Shown: positions 39,486 to 51,500 of the stretch, one piece after another
Position numbering within the stretch: position 1 is the first letter of the stretch
Layout: every line of letters starts with the position of its first letter
Source of the DNA: Plutella xylostella
Taxonomy: Eukaryota; Arthropoda; Insecta; Lepidoptera; Plutellidae
Direction: 5' to 3'
Length of the DNA: 64,000 nucleotides
Assembly (NCBI RefSeq): GCF_932276165.1
Contig: NC_063983.1
Location: forward strand, 937,501-1,001,500
Notes under the pieces: generated by a model
What the model saw: only the letters and a program-made list of their open reading frames with translations
Database searches by the model: none
Told to the model about the DNA's origin: nothing
Position numbers and translations under genes: made by a program

Positions 39486-40726
39486 TACCCCATCCACACG
39501 CTCGGCGAACAATGGCAAACAGCAAACAGCAAACAGCAAACACTGACGTGTGGATGGGTGTTTGTCGTTGTTTGCCTGTTTGTGTTTGTGTTCGCCAGTG
39601 TTCGGCATCGGTGTCGGTTTTTCTTGCCAGATCAAAGGATGTTCGGCAAACAGTTCGCTACGTATCCACACGTCTGGCAGCGGTCAGTATGCGCGCTAGC
39701 ATTGCGGGAGGCGGACGTATCAACTTGCTACACTTTTTCGTTGGCGCGCATTTTTTTTTATGTATGTTCACCGATTACTCCGCCGTTAATGAACCGATTT
39801 TGAAAATTCTTTTTTTTTTGTATTGGGTTGAGCTCCCAGGTGGTCCCATTTTTTTCAGAATTTTATCTCACCCCTAAGGGGTAAAAATAGGGTATGAATT
39901 TCCATTTTGGACACATATTAACCGATTCTAATGAAATTAAAAACATAAATATAGTTCTTGTAACAAAAAAATATGATGGTGACCTTGAGCTGATCTGATG
40001 ATGGAAACGGAAGGCAGTCAAGGGAACTCCTCAACGGTATATAGCAACTACCTCGTGTTTAGGCTTTAATGATTCGTATTGATTAGTAGGACTTTTTAGT
40101 ATCATTTGATCTTACTTTTGATTAAGTAAAAATTATTGCAAATAAACTAAAAACTATAAAATAATAATTAAAAAGAAGAAGTCAGTTTTTAATTTTTTTT
40201 ATTATTATTATTATTATTCCACCATCGTCTTTGCTTTCTTCTTATTTTCCTTTTTTCTTTCTCTTGCTTTAATTTATACAGGGTGTTGCAAAATTGGTAT
40301 ACTAAGCCGAAACCTACATGTGCAGCATGTTATATCTAAGCCCGAAACTGAAATCAGAATTTGAAAATTCGCGAAAAAAAATATTCTTTTTCCATAGAAA
40401 CTTTGTTGGTCACGTGACTTTTACTATGGAAAAAAAATATTTTTTTCGCGAATTTCCAAATTCTGTTTTTAGTTTCGGGCTTAGATATAACATGCTGCAC
40501 ATGTAGGTTTCGGCTTAGTATACCAATTTTGCAACACCCTGTATAATAAAAATATGTCAACCCGAAAGTAATAGCTCGTCGTCCGCCGTGTTTGCCGGTT
40601 CGGAATGTTATGAGCGTTCGCCGAGCATGTGGATGGCTGTTTGTGTTCGGTGATTGTGGTTGGTGTTTGGGACTTTGTTTGCTGTTTGCCGTGTTTGTGA
40701 CAAACAGCAAGCGTATGGATGGGGCT
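39486..40726. mobile_element. Harbinger-type nonautonomous element with (CAAACAG)n subterminal repeats
   Basis: TACCCCATCCACACGCT and AGCGTATGGATGGGGCT are inverted ends with TTA at 39483-39485 and 40727-40729. The subterminal regions contain GGCAAACAGCAAACAG-type tandem words on the left and GTTTGCTGTTTGCC on the right, plus second inner copies of CATCCACA(C/T)GCTCGGCGAAC. Another MITE sits inside at 40277-40543. Frames at 39410-39877 are composed of these repeats, not genes. Confidence 0.65.
40277..40543. mobile_element. 267-bp foldback MITE, TACAGGGTG family
   Basis: Arms of about 120 bp: TACAGGGTGTTGCAAAATTG, CCTACATGTGCAGCATGTTA, TTCGCGAAAAAA... mirrored to the right end CAACACCCTGTA, around a 25-bp spacer with GGTCACGTGAC. 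TA at both sides. A half copy lies at 20311-20447. Confidence 0.9.
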
Positions 40727-40729
40727 TTA

Positions 40730-41295
40730 CAATAAAACTGCTGTACGGTGCTCTTGTGTTGTGATAAAATAAATACTGTCTCACTGTGAAACTTTGGTTT
40801 TAATAAAGAAGACCAGCCAGCCAAACCTACAGTCCACGAAACAAACAGAAGCTGCATACAAGGCGAACATATTTATTAGCTATCATCTAATACATTATAA
40901 CATTTTCCCAAAGACACAGAACATTAGGTCCAATATTAGCACACATTTTCTATCTCAGGCCCGTTCACTACAAGATTTCCCTTGCTATTTAACTTGACAC
41001 GATAAGCTTTTGACCCTTAAGCCACACGATATAGGACTCACATTCGCGTGTTAATCTTAAAGTAAATGGTCTCCACAGCGCCGTACAAAGAACCGAGGCG
41101 ATAGATGTTCAATTTCCTGAATCCTCCAGGGTGACGGGGGAATATCGACGTAATGAGGATACTATTTAGTGGAGCATAAAGGCTATTGTTACTTGCTGAT
41201 TAGCTGCTAATGAAATGCTGTAACAATCTCTAGTCTATTGCGCTTTATTGGACGAGTTCTGAACAGTTATTGCTAGAGCTAGAAAGGGATGGTTG
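40730..41295. other. Intergenic, no recognised gene
   Basis: No supported frame or repeat. Confidence 0.3.
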
Positions 41296-41504
41296 TACAC
41301 TGACGTGCAAAGAAACAGTTCCAATCACAAAAGACCGACACCAAACAACCCGATTTTTTTCAAACATTTAATTTAATATTTGAACAAAACTGCTCTGTTA
41401 AATGTACTTCAATGTTGTAGAAGACGAGCGAATAAGCTAGATTTTTCCGTTTTGGAAAAATAAATGTGTTTTTCTCAATAGAACTTTTTCATTGCCCGTG
41501 AGTA
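41296..41504. mobile_element. Mariner-type MITE (GAAAAAGTTCC family), uninterrupted copy
   Basis: TACACTGACGTGCAAAGAAA CAGTTCCA on the left and GAACTTTTTCATTGCCCGTG AGTA on the right. The interior ACCAAACAACCCGATTTTTT TCAAACATTTAATTTAATA is the empty-site reference for the insertion at 25833. Confidence 0.75.
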
Positions 41505-42298
41505 CATGTTTAAAAAACTGTTTTTTTCTATATTTTCTAATTTAAGATGCGTTATTTTCTGGATTAATCTGAAACATCATTAACAGAAACCCAATTGTAT
41601 GTTTATTCGATACTTGGTAACCGAAAGTTAATAAATTAAGCCTAGTGATCAGTATTAGTAACGCTACATTACTCTCTTACTTAAATTAAAATAGTTTTTA
41701 TTTACTAATTGTGTATTGTTGGTATTCTGCTATATTATCGGTATCGTTTTATGTCAATTGTATTCTGAGTACAATCGAGTTCTCAAGTAAACGAGTATAT
41801 TCTACTTTCGTCCTTTCGGCAGCCCACTGAATTCAAGCTACCTTCTCTTCTGTACATATGTAATTATAAGTAAATAGAACCCCAATAATTATAAAGGTAC
41901 GATATAAAGTAGCTCACCGACATATTCTGCGGTACAATTAGGTGTACCGTGTAAACCCAGCTTTATGTTCGACCTGAATAATTTAATATTAATTCTGCGT
42001 CAAGGGTTTATGGGCAGTTTGAGGTCGTCTGTTAGGTGACTAATATGATTTTGTCAAGCGAAGATTTTGGTGACGAAGGGTGCTAAAGTTATTGTAAGCA
42101 GCTTGTTTGTGCTTACAAATTGTAGGCCTTTGTTGGGGAGGCTACGGTTTATCGATCGCTTGGGTTTGTGTCGGTAATGTAATATTGCTTGATGTTAAAA
42201 TGGCGATACGGTTGGAACCTTTGTTTTAAAATATCACAAAAAAGCCTTTATATGTAGTTTTTTCCGACCCATGGGTTCTATGTTTATTTTATTAGGTA
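41505..42298. other. Intergenic, no recognised gene
   Basis: AT-rich, nothing recognised. Confidence 0.3.
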
Positions 42299-42470
42299 AC
42301 TAGCTATTCCCACGGGAGACGAAAAAGTTTTCCCGTGAGAATTCTGGCCTAAAAAGTAACCCAAAGAGCCAGGGTGCCAGCAGTGGTGTCCTACAGAGGT
42401 ACCAAATTTAATCAAAATCGACCCGTAGTTTTTGAACAAAAGAGTAACAAAAATCGTACTTGTATTTTAG
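42299..42470 (+). repeat. Interspersed repeat, CAGACAGACAG family, degenerate copy 5
   Basis: TAGCTATTCCCACGGGAG, TTTTCCCGTGAGAATTCTGG, ACCAAATTTAATCAAAATCG and AAGAGTAACAAAAATCG. The CAGA tail is gone. Confidence 0.6.
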
Positions 42471-43393
42471 TAGAACTAGCTTTTCCTGAATTCACATTTA
42501 CCTTTAAACGTTTTCCTGTTCGTTCACTTTTACACATTTCTGAAATCTCCATAAGCCTCTTTCTTATGCCTCCATGAAAATATGACAAGAAGTTACTGGC
42601 GACATGGCCGAGCTATCTTGGCAACGTAAATTGCGGGTGATTAATTTTTATTTATTTTATTTTACTTTATTAGGAAAACTTACAGCTAAATCAGTACAAT
42701 CAGACAAAAAAAAAAACAACAAGAGCCAATGAATAGTTTCCACATTATTTACGTAGGCATGTAGAGTATTTTGCATTTATTTTTCCAATATGGGTTGTTG
42801 CAAAAGTCTAATAAGAAACAAGCAAATCGGAAAAAAGGATTTGTTAAAAATGTATGATGAAAAGTCACAAGACTAGACCAACACAGATTCGCACTAAAAA
42901 ATCGGGATTTTTCTGTTATCGTAGTAGTGGTTCAGAATGACTTTTTGTGTTGTGTGACCTTTTAACATCCTGTATAAGCAGAAATTGAATATGACTTATT
43001 CGTCATTGTAAACTGAAGTCGTACTTACATCAAAAGTTGCTCAGTTTGACCACCCTGCTCTTCTTTACTTTTCGGCGAACTTTACTATCAATCGGGCCGT
43101 TTTATGATCCAAACTTAACCAACAAAATTCGTATGCAGCTGTCAAGCTTGACACGTTTCTTGACTAACGGTTAAAATTAACCACGGATCAAAAACTGGCT
43201 GTAAATAGCCAGCTTGCAACACCCTTCATAGTGTGGCACCATGACCAACATACAAACTATTTAATACAACCAAGTCCGGCGTGGGCTATAATGAGCATTC
43301 AACCCTGTCGTGCTCACGTCGTGTCAAGGCAGGCGCTTATTAAAAAACTTTGTCGCTGCTCAGCGGAACTTGCAACGCAAGGGTTAGGCGTAA
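42471..43393. other. Intergenic, no recognised gene
   Basis: ACATCCTGTATAA near 42965 resembles the end of the TACAGGATG MITE (46653), but a partner end was not found. Confidence 0.3.
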
Positions 43394-43590
43394 GGCCTGG
43401 GTCTCCTATTTACGCCGTAGGTCGCGTCCAGCGTTACGCCGTAGGCCGCGTCACGATGCTCACTATAGAAATGTACTGACGCGGTCTCCCTCACACGCCG
43501 ACGTTGGCGCGTAGACGTAGTGAGCATCGTGACGCGGCCTACGGCGGTGACACTTGACGCGACCTACGGAGTAAATAGGAGACCCGGGCC
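43394..43590. mobile_element. GC-rich Harbinger-type MITE
   Basis: TIRs GGCCTGGGTCTCCTATTTAC / GTAAATAGGAGACCCGGGCC. TAA at 43391-43393 and 43591-43593. The inner arms TACGCCGTAGGCCGCGTCAC and complement give a near-complete foldback. Much more GC-rich than its surroundings. Confidence 0.88.
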
Positions 43591-43593
43591 TAA

Positions 43594-44477
43594 ACAAACA
43601 CGACGCTACTCTTGAGGGTCACTCTCTAATCTACGAACGAACGAGATTGCGTGAAAATTTTGGTTCGCTCATTCGTCGATTTAGAGAATGAATATACTAA
43701 AATGAATGAGTAGGTCTTATTGTATTATTCGTATATCGAGAACTACATAAAACACTCACCTACGTTATTATAAAGAAAGTAAAAAAACATCTTCGGGCAT
43801 GTCATAAGAAGGTTTCACTAGAAATTCATCATTATTCATTAGCATTATACGAAACGATTCTCTGTAGTTAAGTAGGATAGCAATTTTCTCTATGGATGAA
43901 GACCTGGTGTCATTGCATGAGTTATGAAAAGATACACAGGTTTTTATCTATTATTTATCAGTGTACTTGGGGGGTCACTTTTTAACTCGACGAACGAACG
44001 AAGGAGATCTGTCACTCGATCTGCATTTTCACATCAATTTGTTCACCGGTTAAGAGAGTGGTAACCTCTCTCCTGTTACTAAGCCCCAATGCTTAAAAAG
44101 ACAGAACGATAGTTAGTGGAATTGACCTCTCCAACACCACAGCTCTCTCCACAGGTCGAAGGTTAAAAATCGATCGTTTAAATGGACTTGCATAAGTTAT
44201 AAAACCAAGTTTACGATTGAGATTGAGTGTTGGCTCAAGATTCAAGAGTAAGGGCGAAGGTGAAAGCCAAGTTTCGTACTTCCAACAGCGGTGTGGGGAT
44301 TACATTCTGTGAATAGGCTTTGAAAGCAGAGATTCTGAGAGTTTTTCAAGCACTTAGGAAATACTTTAGACGAGAGGTGCTTAAGTGCGTATTCTATGTT
44401 GTTTTTTTATAATATACCTAGGTAGGTAGGTTTCGTTGCATTCACGCGGAGACTCCTGGGGGACGTGTCAACTGTAC
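43594..44477. other. Intergenic, no recognised gene
   Basis: No supported frame. CGACGAACGAACGA-like words near 43632 and 43988 recur, significance unknown. Confidence 0.3.
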
Positions 44478-44480
44478 TTA

Positions 44481-44633
44481 TGCCTAGTTTCACCATAGTC
44501 CGTTAGATCCTTAACATCCCTGTTACATTGTAATGTCATCAATTATACGTCATCTCCTAATAATTCTTGATAGATGTGTCAAAAGTCAACAACTAATCCC
44601 TTGTTATCTAAAAGAGTATGGTGAGACTGGGGC
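44481..44633. mobile_element. Harbinger-type MITE, CCTAGTTTCACCAT family, copy 1 (empty-site reference)
   Basis: TGCCTAGTTTCACCATAGTC on the left, GTATGGTGAGACTGGGGC on the right, TTA at 44478-44480 and 44634-44636. The interior GTGTCAAAAGTCAACAACTA ATCCCTTGTTA is uninterrupted, unlike the copy at 55906-56129. Confidence 0.85.
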
Positions 44634-44896
44634 TTAATATACCATGGTACTGGCAGCTACTGACGCTTTTATACTTTGTAAATAATATAGCATGAACCCT
44701 ATGACAGCTGTTAAATCCATACATTTTATTTGTCATTTTTTCTTTATCAAGGAAAAAACAATAAACCTTTATATACCAGGTATATGGATCTGTCAATTCA
44801 ACGTCTCTTAGGGATCATATTTTACAAAATACATATAAATATGACTGAAAACTTTTCAAACCCTAGACTCGTGTTGGTCACCCACCGATAAGCTAA

Positions 44897-45022
44897 AGCT
44901 GCGTACAGACCGGCCCAACGAACGCCCAACTGATGGATATTTATCATACCTACATAATACAGGGCAGATTGCAGCAACGAAAGTCAACGAAACCCGTTCG
45001 TTTGGCCGGTCTGTACGTAGCT
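44897..45022. mobile_element. Harbinger-type MITE, GTACAGACCGGCC family
   Basis: AGCTGCGTACAGACCGGCCC and GGCCGGTCTGTACGTAGCT are inverted (26 of 28 end bases match). TAA at 44894-44896 and 45023-45025. Confidence 0.87.
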
Positions 45023-45025
45023 TAA

Positions 45026-45728
45026 GAAGTTTCACGAAGGAAAAAAAACCAAGATAATTATTTCCACCAGTTTATTGAACAATATTCCAAATAGTGTTTG
45101 TTTTTGTATTGTTCAAAATTGTATATTATGTATAATATAGAACGCTATAGGTACAGATATATTTAATACAAGCCCTGTTTATGTAATATCGTATAAAGCC
45201 TTACGTTTAACATTTTCATTGTGCACATGTAAATTATTTTGTAAATGTCGAATCAATTTAAAATTTTCGTTAATTTTGATATAAACGTAGGTAAAACTTA
45301 TCAATGGGAGGATGCAAGATAGATCTGATCACTCCTGAAACTCAACAACCAACAAGAGGTTACACAACTGGTCATTCTAAGCAACAGTTATTCCGCAGCA
45401 GTGGAATATTTTTGTAAACAGTTTTACAGAAATAAAGGTTAAATTGGATGTAGATTATAATTTTAACGGAACTGTTATATTTAAGTATAATAAATATTTT
45501 GTTAATTCAGAAAAAACTTTAATTTAGGTAAATGCCAACTCAGATTTTCCATGTTACTTAAAATTGTTATGGTCCTCTCAAAGTCCTAACTTATACAAAT
45601 CCAAATACAAGCAATTACAGATAGTTAGGTCCAGGGCACAGTACTTACATAATTTGAAAGGTATGTAGTTAGTGTGAAGCCATTTGATTTAGACCCAGTT
45701 TCTGACTTGAGTAAAGCATTATTCATCA
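45026..45728. other. Intergenic, no recognised gene
   Basis: AT-rich; nothing recognised. Confidence 0.3.
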
Positions 45729-45918
45729 TCACGACCCATTACGTCCCCACTGCTGCGGCACGGGTCTCCTTCCAATGAAGGAAGGGTTAGGCCTAGTCCA
45801 CCACGCTGACCTAGTGCGGGTTGGTGAACCCCAACAAAAGCAAGCTAGTTCTGAGAGAGTTGTCGGGTAAGTGGGCAACCCGGCTGTGAGATGTTTTCTA
45901 GCCGCCCGAAGGCCTCAT
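45729..45918 (+). repeat. Interspersed repeat with CACGCTGA/GTGCGGGTTGG module, copy 2
   Basis: Same order of blocks as 14289-14482 (ACGTCCCCACTGCTGCGGCA, GGCCTAGTCCACCACGCTGA, CAACCCGGCTGTGAGATG, GCCCGAAGGCCTC). Confidence 0.75.
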
Positions 45919-46650
45919 TATTATCATGTAGGTAATGCGTACAGGACAACAATTTTCCGGTTCCTCCATGACCATTTAGATTTAAATTTGAGACCTATTT
46001 CAAATGGCGAACACACTAAGAAATATTTAAAAGGATAGTTAAAAACTGGAAGAGAATTCTAATTTTACGGCCAAAAAAAAGAGGAAAACCGCAAATGAGG
46101 GCATATTTTTACACTTCTAATTGGTACTGGTTACTGGAGGCAATTGTACCTAAAGTATATACATTGAAAATGGTATAAATAGTAGTTTTGTGCTATCTAC
46201 ATTAAGTAATAAAAATTATTGCATTTTATGCGTTACGTAATAAAATAACTAAAATATGAAACAGAAAGCGGCTTCTTCCCAACTGGGCTAGTGGCTACTC
46301 ACCTCGCAATAAGGAGATACATAGTAGGTATTGGCTAAAGGGCGGGTCTGACATTACATGCCAAGTAGGGAAGAAGCCTAAAAATTAAACTTTTTTATGT
46401 CTCACTTGATTTGCTGGACAAGTCTTGTCAAGTTATTGTTTTATTTTACTAACTTACACGATAAATAAAAGAAATGCGTAAATAAATACGTTAAATTACT
46501 TTTTAGGGTCCCCGAATTTAGAAATTTGCAGTTATAAATATTAACATAGTTACATGTTTGCGCTAAAAAAGAAAAAAAAAACAGTATATGGATGCTATCT
46601 AAGTTTAGCTACACCTAGGTTTAAAAATATTTATTATGTAGTGCATTTAT
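45919..46650. other. Intergenic, no recognised gene
   Basis: AT-rich, no supported frame. Confidence 0.3.
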
Positions 46651-46652
46651 TA

Positions 46653-46835
46653 TACAGGATGAAATCTTATCACTGACAGATCCAAACGGTGGATACTTAT
46701 AATATCATACTGAGGAACAGCTGTTGAAAACTAATATAAAATCGTAAAAAAATTAGACCTAATTTTTTGGGAGCTATATCCGTTTAGCGAAAATAGTTCT
46801 GCATGTTGAGAAACTGAATAATATTCCACCCTGTA
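46653..46835. mobile_element. TA-flanked MITE, TACAGG(A/G)TG ends
   Basis: TACAGGATGAAAT and ATTCCACCCTGTA are inverted 13-bp ends with TA at 46651-46652 and 46836-46837. The ends resemble 40277-40543, the interior does not. Confidence 0.6.
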
Positions 46836-47099
46836 TACAATAACAATATGAAACACCGATAATGACAGAAAGTGCTGATGATATGTGTTTTGTGTATATA
46901 AACTACATTCAAAATATGAACATAGTGGTCTATATTACCTAGTCACATTGAACTGTACGATTGTAGGGTTGAGCGCGCGCACATCCTTACATGAAAATAA
47001 ATCATAAATAAGCAATAGAATTAAAAATAATCTAATGAGCTATATTTTATAAAAAAAACTCATATTATAATTATTTACTTAAAGAGAAACTTAGTAAAG

Positions 47100-47220
47100 T
47101 GAGTAGTGAGTAGTTAAAAGATGAAGATAAAAAACAACCAAACTCTCACAATATATTGATCTCTCAAAAAGGCACGGACATAAAGTCTGTGGAGTGATAA
47201 TAAAATCTTAAAAAAAAAAA
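47100..47220 (+). mobile_element. 5'-truncated non-LTR tail with 13-bp target duplication
   Basis: Body of about 107 bp ending in the AAGGCACGGACATAAAGTCT motif and about 14 A. AAACTTAGTAAAG flanks it exactly (47087-47099, 47221-47233). Same family as 1-323. Confidence 0.9.
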
Positions 47221-47233
47221 AAACTTAGTAAAG

Positions 47234-48057
47234 AAATGAATGTTAGTTGTTTTTTTTGTCTTTTCCTGGTTATTAAGACAATTTAACGGATGTTTAAAAT
47301 TGAGGATATGGGTATAAATGGAAAAGGTCGTATTATTATACCTATATATTTGTGTACCCAACCAGAGTGGTTTATTTTACATAATATATTTTACCGTAGC
47401 TTTAAACAACGATGATGATACACTTTAAAGTACAGTTTGACGATTAGCGATTTGGCGATTAGCTCCGTGACTAGGTTCCTAAAATGAATGTGTCTTAATA
47501 CGTTACGGGCAAGCTGTAGCTTCTGTGGGGTCCACGGGGTGAACCAATTTTGAAGTTTCTGTTTGTTGTTGGGGCATATTTTGCATAGTGTTAGGCCGTA
47601 ATCTATGTCGTTCGATACTCAAGAACTACTATCCTGAATGTATAGGTAATATTAAGATAGCTTTTGAATAGCAGTATCTTCTTAATTTAGGTACATATTT
47701 TATTATATTTTCAATTTCATTTACTACATTGCCCGTAACGCAAATATCTAATGTTAGGTACCTTATACTATGGTTGAAAGATTTTAAGCACATTTGTGAT
47801 CATACAACTAGAGGACTTACAATATTATTTTACTATTTTACTAACAATATAAAGTGCTTATAGCATTATTATCTTAAAACTATCACGGCCCTTAATGCTT
47901 GTATTTAACGTATTTTCCAATCTAACAGCTCAAACAATAATTATAGGCTTCTCGGTAAAACAAATTAAAGTACAAAATGTACAGAGATTTACACAAAATT
48001 AAACCATTAACTTCCTGATTTTCATTGTAACTTCAAAGTAACATCTAAGTGATAAAT
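47234..48057. other. 3' flank of the Shaw gene, no recognised feature
   Basis: AT-rich, no supported frame. Confidence 0.3.
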
Positions 48058-48063
48058 TTTATT
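48058..48063 (-). promoter_or_regulatory. Candidate polyadenylation signal of the Shaw gene
   Basis: AATAAA on the minus strand, about 80 nt after the Shaw stop codon. Confidence 0.45.
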
Positions 48064-48143
48064 TGCATCGTTCCGTTTCCTTAGCTCTATTGGTCTCGTC
48101 GCATTAAACGTTTAATTAAGCAGTTAAATTAACAGTTTTATCT

Positions 48144-48544
48144 TTAAGTAGAAGCGGACGATTTGCGTTTCTCAATTTTGTTCTCCCTCAATTTGGTCTC
48201 GTCCAGAGATTCAATTTTGTGGTCTTTGAGAAGCGGCGTGCGCGCATCCGTCCTCTCCTCGACGATGTTCTTCTCGAAGTATGTGTCGTTCTTGTAGTTA
48301 TTGGCTCTGATGGTGTCGTGGTCTTCATCAGCCGACTCTTGCCTGCTGGTCGACTTGCTGGACTTGACGTCTTCAGTTCTGTCGGTGTGGTAGGCCAGGT
48401 TCTCGAAGCATTGTGCCGGCATGGGCATGATGTTCACTGACTTCATCATGGGCAAGGCGATGGCGAGGGCTGGACTCATGTCCCTGGGACAAGGCGACAG
48501 CCGCGTCGTCACCGACAGATCCATACCGGGCATCAAACTTGCGA
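48144..48544 (-). CDS. Shaw: Shaw last exon: cytoplasmic C-terminal tail
   Basis: The acceptor is CTTGGCAG before TCGCAAG. It begins in phase 1 and encodes 132 residues plus TAA. It starts (V)ASLMPGMDLSVTTRLSPCPR and contains a Met-rich segment (LPMMKSVNIMPMPAQC) and an acidic/Ser-rich end with KSSKSTSRQESADEDHD and KIEKRKSSAST, possible phosphorylation sites. The ORF upstream of 48544 is intronic. Assignment rests on phase match and position; this tail is less conserved than the core. Confidence 0.8.
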
Positions 48545-51500
48545 CTGCCAAGGATAATAAGGATATTAAAGAATGATATTGGTTAACAGTGAGGTTAATA
48601 GTTTGTAAAAGGAAAACATTGGCTAACATCAATAGATGGGCAAACGCATGCTTGATTAGTTCAAATCTATAAGAAAAACATTATGGTAATTATCGTTAGA
48701 GAACGAATTTGGATTTGTGTTAGTGTAGTGATAAAACCTAAATAGAAAGGTAATTAAATAAAAAATAAAATAAAATATAAGAAATTACATCTACGACAAC
48801 ACATAATATATAAAACGAAGACAGCACAGTATACAACATCCAAGGTACTAAGGAATTCCAAATCTTGAAAAAACACAAACTGATTTAGCCCCGATCAAAA
48901 TATGTAAAAATACTATGGCGGGACAAGTAACAATCATAAAGTCTTTATCGCTAAGATAAAATTGAACCAATAAAAAATACCAATTACTTTGTATAGCAAA
49001 TTGGCCAGTATACGGGAACAAATAAATCACAATTAAGTAATATGACCAAATGTGGTACTTTGAATACAATTTTGAATTTGAGACTAACTTACGCTCGAGA
49101 ATTTCAAGCAGAAAACTTTTAATTGGTTGCATTCGGCTTAAAAGCCATTGTGATAAGGGTGTTAGTATTGGTAATTAATTTGTTATTTTAGCGGATGTGT
49201 GTTTGTCTATAGCACAATGTGTACCGCAGTGTTGCTTATTGACTTTATCACTTCGGCCGATGAATTTGTGTTGCCTGTGTTCTGTGCCGGTGTTTGGTGA
49301 TTACCTGCAAAGAACTCAACTAGTCAATACAACTAAAAATCTATTTTCTATCACAAAAACTCCACTAGTTTCCACTCATCTAAATTGGCAGTAAAATTAC
49401 AAGCTTTGTCAATCAACATCATCTTTTAATCTAAGATTTCATGTGAAAGATTCTGTAGCTTGTAATTTTATGTGTTCATTGATACTACAACAACATTGAT
49501 CAAGCGGAAAGCGACACTAGTCAGGGACTAACGGGATAACATTCAGTGGCACATCACACAACATCGATAGAACATCTGTTAATCGAACCTTTGGCTTTGA
49601 CCACGAAGCAAAAGGACCTAGTAGACGGCTGTATACGTGTGCATCTTGAAGTCGTCGTGTGCAATGATGATGATTCCGAAGCGAATGTTATTGTTAATGA
49701 TAATGAAGGAACGGTGTACGACATAGATTCGCATGTTGATGCATTCCTTTAAGCTAAGTCCGTGTGCAGTAACATAAATGCTGGATCAACGGCTTCTTGG
49801 TATAGTGATGCTTTCTAAAGCATGTTTAAATTTTTTCTTTTGCAGTTGTTTGGTGTTGTTTGGATCATAGCTTCAAGCTCGCTACGATCGCCATCTGTGG
49901 AGGATTACATTGCATTCTACAGTTAGTCATGTGAGTAGATCTAATGTTTGTTTAGTTTGGGAGAGACATTCTCAAAATTAGCAATAAAGTCTGAATTGAT
50001 GTAAAAAGTAAACAGAGGAATGAGTATTATAAAGAAAGTGTTTTTATTGTGGACTAAGATTTCTGAAAATGTCTCATCATGTTCTAGGTTAAATGCAGAA
50101 AATAAAGAATCGTAAAATAAGTAGACAAAGTTTAAAAATACAATGAAAAACTGACTTTACTTTAAAATATTAGTTAAGTCAATTTTTCAATGCAATTAAA
50201 ATTGTTTAGTGTGTTGCAAATAATTAGTCACCTGATTTATAACCATGTACGTTCTGTTGTTAAATAAGTTATTCAAGTATTAGTTGCGGACTATTGTAAT
50301 TATTTCAAGTATTTATATTACTAGTCTTAAATAAACAACAAAAGCTCTCATCACGTTTTGTTTCACCGTGAGATATTTATTTCTATACAAAAAATATTAA
50401 AGCATTAGTGCTTTGTTTTATACAGGCTGTGTAGGTAAATGTTTATTTACGAATCATCCATCTTCTTTCACAATTTTTGCGTCTAACATCAATAATTTTT
50501 CAAGTACTGCAATGACAAAGCTTTTACAGTGTACACTACTGTCAGTTTCATGTACATGTTCATTTACAGCTTCATTGACATTGATTTTACTCAATTCATC
50601 TTCTTCCTTATCTTTATTTCCTTTATCTGTATCTGTATCTGTATGTGTAAGTTGTATCTTACCCATGTTAGGTCCCATCATGTCCTTGGGGTGGTTTGTC
50701 TTGATTGCGTTCATCCGTCGGTTGACGGCTTGCTGGCCGACGCCCGGTGGGACCGGGCCCGTTCCCGGGGCCCCTGGGGCGCCCGGGGCACCTGCCATTA
50801 GGAAGAATATAGTGAGATGAAGATTATGTATCATTGAGGGACAGATTTTAAGAAACTAAGCTAGACTTTATAAATTGGGGAGCCAGACTTATGATTTTAA
50901 TACCATACCCTTGATTTTTTTAAGTCATGCATATTGATAGGAAACATTTGATATTCCATTGTATCTTGTTCTATTTATACATACGAGTATATTTTGACAT
51001 TATTCGGATCTTTTATTTCTTCAGATCATCAAGATTTTCTTGATGCCTGCAGAATATTCATAAAATTTTAATGCTCAGTAATTTTAAGGTGGAGCGTGCA
51101 AATGAGTAGTAAGTAGTAGGTAAAAACTTTAAAAATCTAGAAAGTGGCTAACAAAGCATTTGAATTGGTAGATATTATAAACTTTTGAAAAGTTTCCATC
51201 TCCGTGTTTGTTAGCATCAAAGTATTTCCTAGAAGCTTAAATATGGAATTGAGCTAAATGTTATTATTCGCGGTAAATATTTATGAGGAAAAAGTTAGTC
51301 GCTTATGTTTTCCAACTCTGTACCTAAGGCGCTTCGCCCACTGCAAGAGTCGAGGCGGCGTCGAGGCGCGCCTCTTCGTCGCCGCCGCCTCAACTGTCTT
51401 GCAGTGAGCGGAGCTCTTAAGTATGTGTGAGGAATATAATACATCCGTTGTTTGTCCTATTGTTTCTACATCATTTTGAACAACTCATACACCTACATCA

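Noticed and set aside
39410..39877. 155-codon frame with Cys/Val-rich stretch
   Set aside because: It covers the (CAAACAG)-type repeats of a DNA element, has no homologous features and a frame elsewhere broken.
50413..50820. 135-codon plus-strand frame
   Set aside because: Antisense to the Shaw Gly/Pro exon and its read-through; the hydrophobic run is a by-product of the acidic, Thr-rich minus frame.
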